Position numbers and translations under genes: made by a program | Shown: in pieces, positions 4,522 to 5,213 of the stretch | How positions within the stretch are numbered: position 1 is the first letter of the stretch | Layout: each line of letters opens with the position of its first letter | Source: an uncultured Eubacteriales bacterium | GTDB lineage: Bacteria > Bacillota > Clostridia > Christensenellales > Aristaeellaceae | DNA length: 5,213 nt | Direction of reading: 5' to 3' | Assembly: GCA_944353735.1 (NCBI GenBank) | Contig: CALVPU010000047.1 | Span: forward strand, 1 to 5,213 | The notes under the pieces: model-generated | Told to the model about the DNA's origin: nothing | Seen by the model: the letters and a program-made list of their open reading frames with translations, nothing else | Databases searched by the model: none

Positions 4522-5213
4522 CTATTCGCGGATCCACACGCGCATCTCGCCGACGCCGCGGTTTGCCCACGCATAGTAGGGGATGAAGCGCAGGCGGACG
4601 GGATGGGTTTCGGGCGCGGCGCACGCCGCGTAGAGCGGACCTTCCCACGCTTCGGATTCGTGCAGGCCGTCCGTCTCGAGCGCGACGATGCCGCCGAGCG
4701 TGCCGGGTTCCCAGCGCGCGTCGATCCCGCCGCGTGCGCCGCCGGCGCGCAGGAGGTGCAGGCGCTTGCCGTTGTCGATCTCTTCGAGGCAGTAGACCAG
4801 CGGGCCGCGCGTCAGCGCCACCTTGCCGGCGTCTTCTGCGACGCGCGGGTTGGCGCGTACGAACTGCGCCGGCATCTCCATGCGCAGGCGGATGCAGTCG
4901 CCGGAATGCCATTCGCGGGAGATGTAAGCGTAACCGTCGCGCACTTCGGCGGCGCAGGGCGCGCCGTTGAGCTCGAGCGACCAGTCGCGGCACCAGGCGG
5001 GAATGCGCAGCGCCAGCGCAAACGCCGCCGGGCGCTCCGGTTCGACGCGCACGCGCACGTCGCCGTCCCACGGATAGCGCGTATCGACGTCCAGCTGCGC
5101 GAGGACGCCGCCGGCGCGCGCAGCAAAGCGGCCGCCGGCGTACAGGTGCACGTACAGCGCGCCGTCGTCCGCCGAGCAGACATAGTCCTCCAGCGACATC
5201 AGCAGGCGGATGA
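4522..5213 (-). CDS. GH127 family (DUF1680) beta-L-arabinofuranosidase, C-terminal 229 residues, 5' end outside the window
   Basis: The frame is open from the right edge, reading IRLLMSLEDYVCSADDGALY, and ends at a TAG at 4524-4522. Landmarks of GH127 are all present in order: RLLMSLEDY followed by ALYVHLYAGG, LALRIPAWC, a DGYAYISREW strand, ALTRGPLVYCLEEIDNG, and the ending FIPYYAWANRGVGEMRVWIRE. This is the C-terminal beta-sandwich part. Family knowledge: GH127 enzymes such as bifidobacterial HypBA1 release L-arabinofuranose from beta-linked arabino-oligosaccharides using a zinc-bound cysteine nucleophile; the Cys-Cys-Pro-Pro-Asn motif normally lies just before RLL, so it should sit just beyond the edge and activity cannot be judged here. 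The ATG at 5199 is internal, not the start. No clear terminator follows: a weak GAAG/CTTC stem near 4504-4488 lacks a T run. Other activities occur in DUF1680 proteins, so the substrate is provisional. Confidence 0.92.
   Translation of the reverse strand, partial: IRLLMSLEDYVCSADDGALYVHLYAGGRFAARAGGVLAQLDVDTRYPWDGDVRVRVEPERPAAFALALRIPAWCRDWSLELNGAPCAAEVRDGYAYISREWHSGDCIRLRMEMPAQFVRANPRVAEDAGKVALTRGPLVYCLEEIDNGKRLHLLRAGGARGGIDARWEPGTLGGIVALETDGLHESEAWEGPLYAACAAPETHPVRLRFIPYYAWANRGVGEMRVWIRE

Noticed and set aside
4457..5071. 204-codon minus-strand frame overlapping GH127
   Set aside because: Arg/Ala-rich off-frame reading; the overlapping frame shows unmistakable GH127 motifs.

Overview
The window is GC-rich (roughly two thirds G+C by eye) and almost entirely coding, mostly on the minus strand. 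Gene content and order (zapA, a long U32/DUF3656 protein, mutS2; a zinc-type L28; perfect TATAAT boxes with extended -10 TG dinucleotides; strong AGGAGG-type ribosome binding sites; a TTG start) point to a high-GC Firmicute of the class Clostridia. The neighbouring GH127 arabinofuranosidase would fit a plant-polysaccharide-using gut or rumen member. The taxonomic call is inference.

Layout, in minus-strand reading order from the right edge. (1) 5213-4522: C-terminal part of a GH127 (DUF1680) beta-L-arabinofuranosidase, with its 5' end outside the window. (2) 4484-4134: a self-contained rpmB unit with its own promoter, strong RBS, the 63-aa L28 gene and a rho-independent terminator. (3) 3937-4119, plus strand: a 60-aa two-helix membrane protein with a TTG start and strong RBS, convergent to rpmB and divergent from zapA. 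(4) 3867-907: a sigma-A promoter drives zapA and, overlapping its end, an 873-aa U32 family protein related to the 23S rRNA hydroxylation factor RlhA. (5) 906-581: a 326-bp gap with no gene I can support. (6) 580-1: the first 193 codons of mutS2, running off the left edge.

How the genes relate: zapA and the U32 gene are probably one transcript, perhaps continuing into mutS2 across the long gap. L28 is a ribosomal protein, RlhA-type U32 proteins act on 23S rRNA, and MutS2 has been linked to rescue of collided ribosomes, so several neighbours concern the ribosome; a functional link beyond shared neighbourhood is speculation.

I see no tRNA, rRNA, CRISPR array, insertion sequence or defence locus, and nothing that amounts to a clearly new system. 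The points most worth a second look are the small membrane protein, an inverted repeat lying over the zapA -35 box, an Ala/Arg-rich insertion and Cys clusters in the U32 protein, and the unexplained gap before mutS2.
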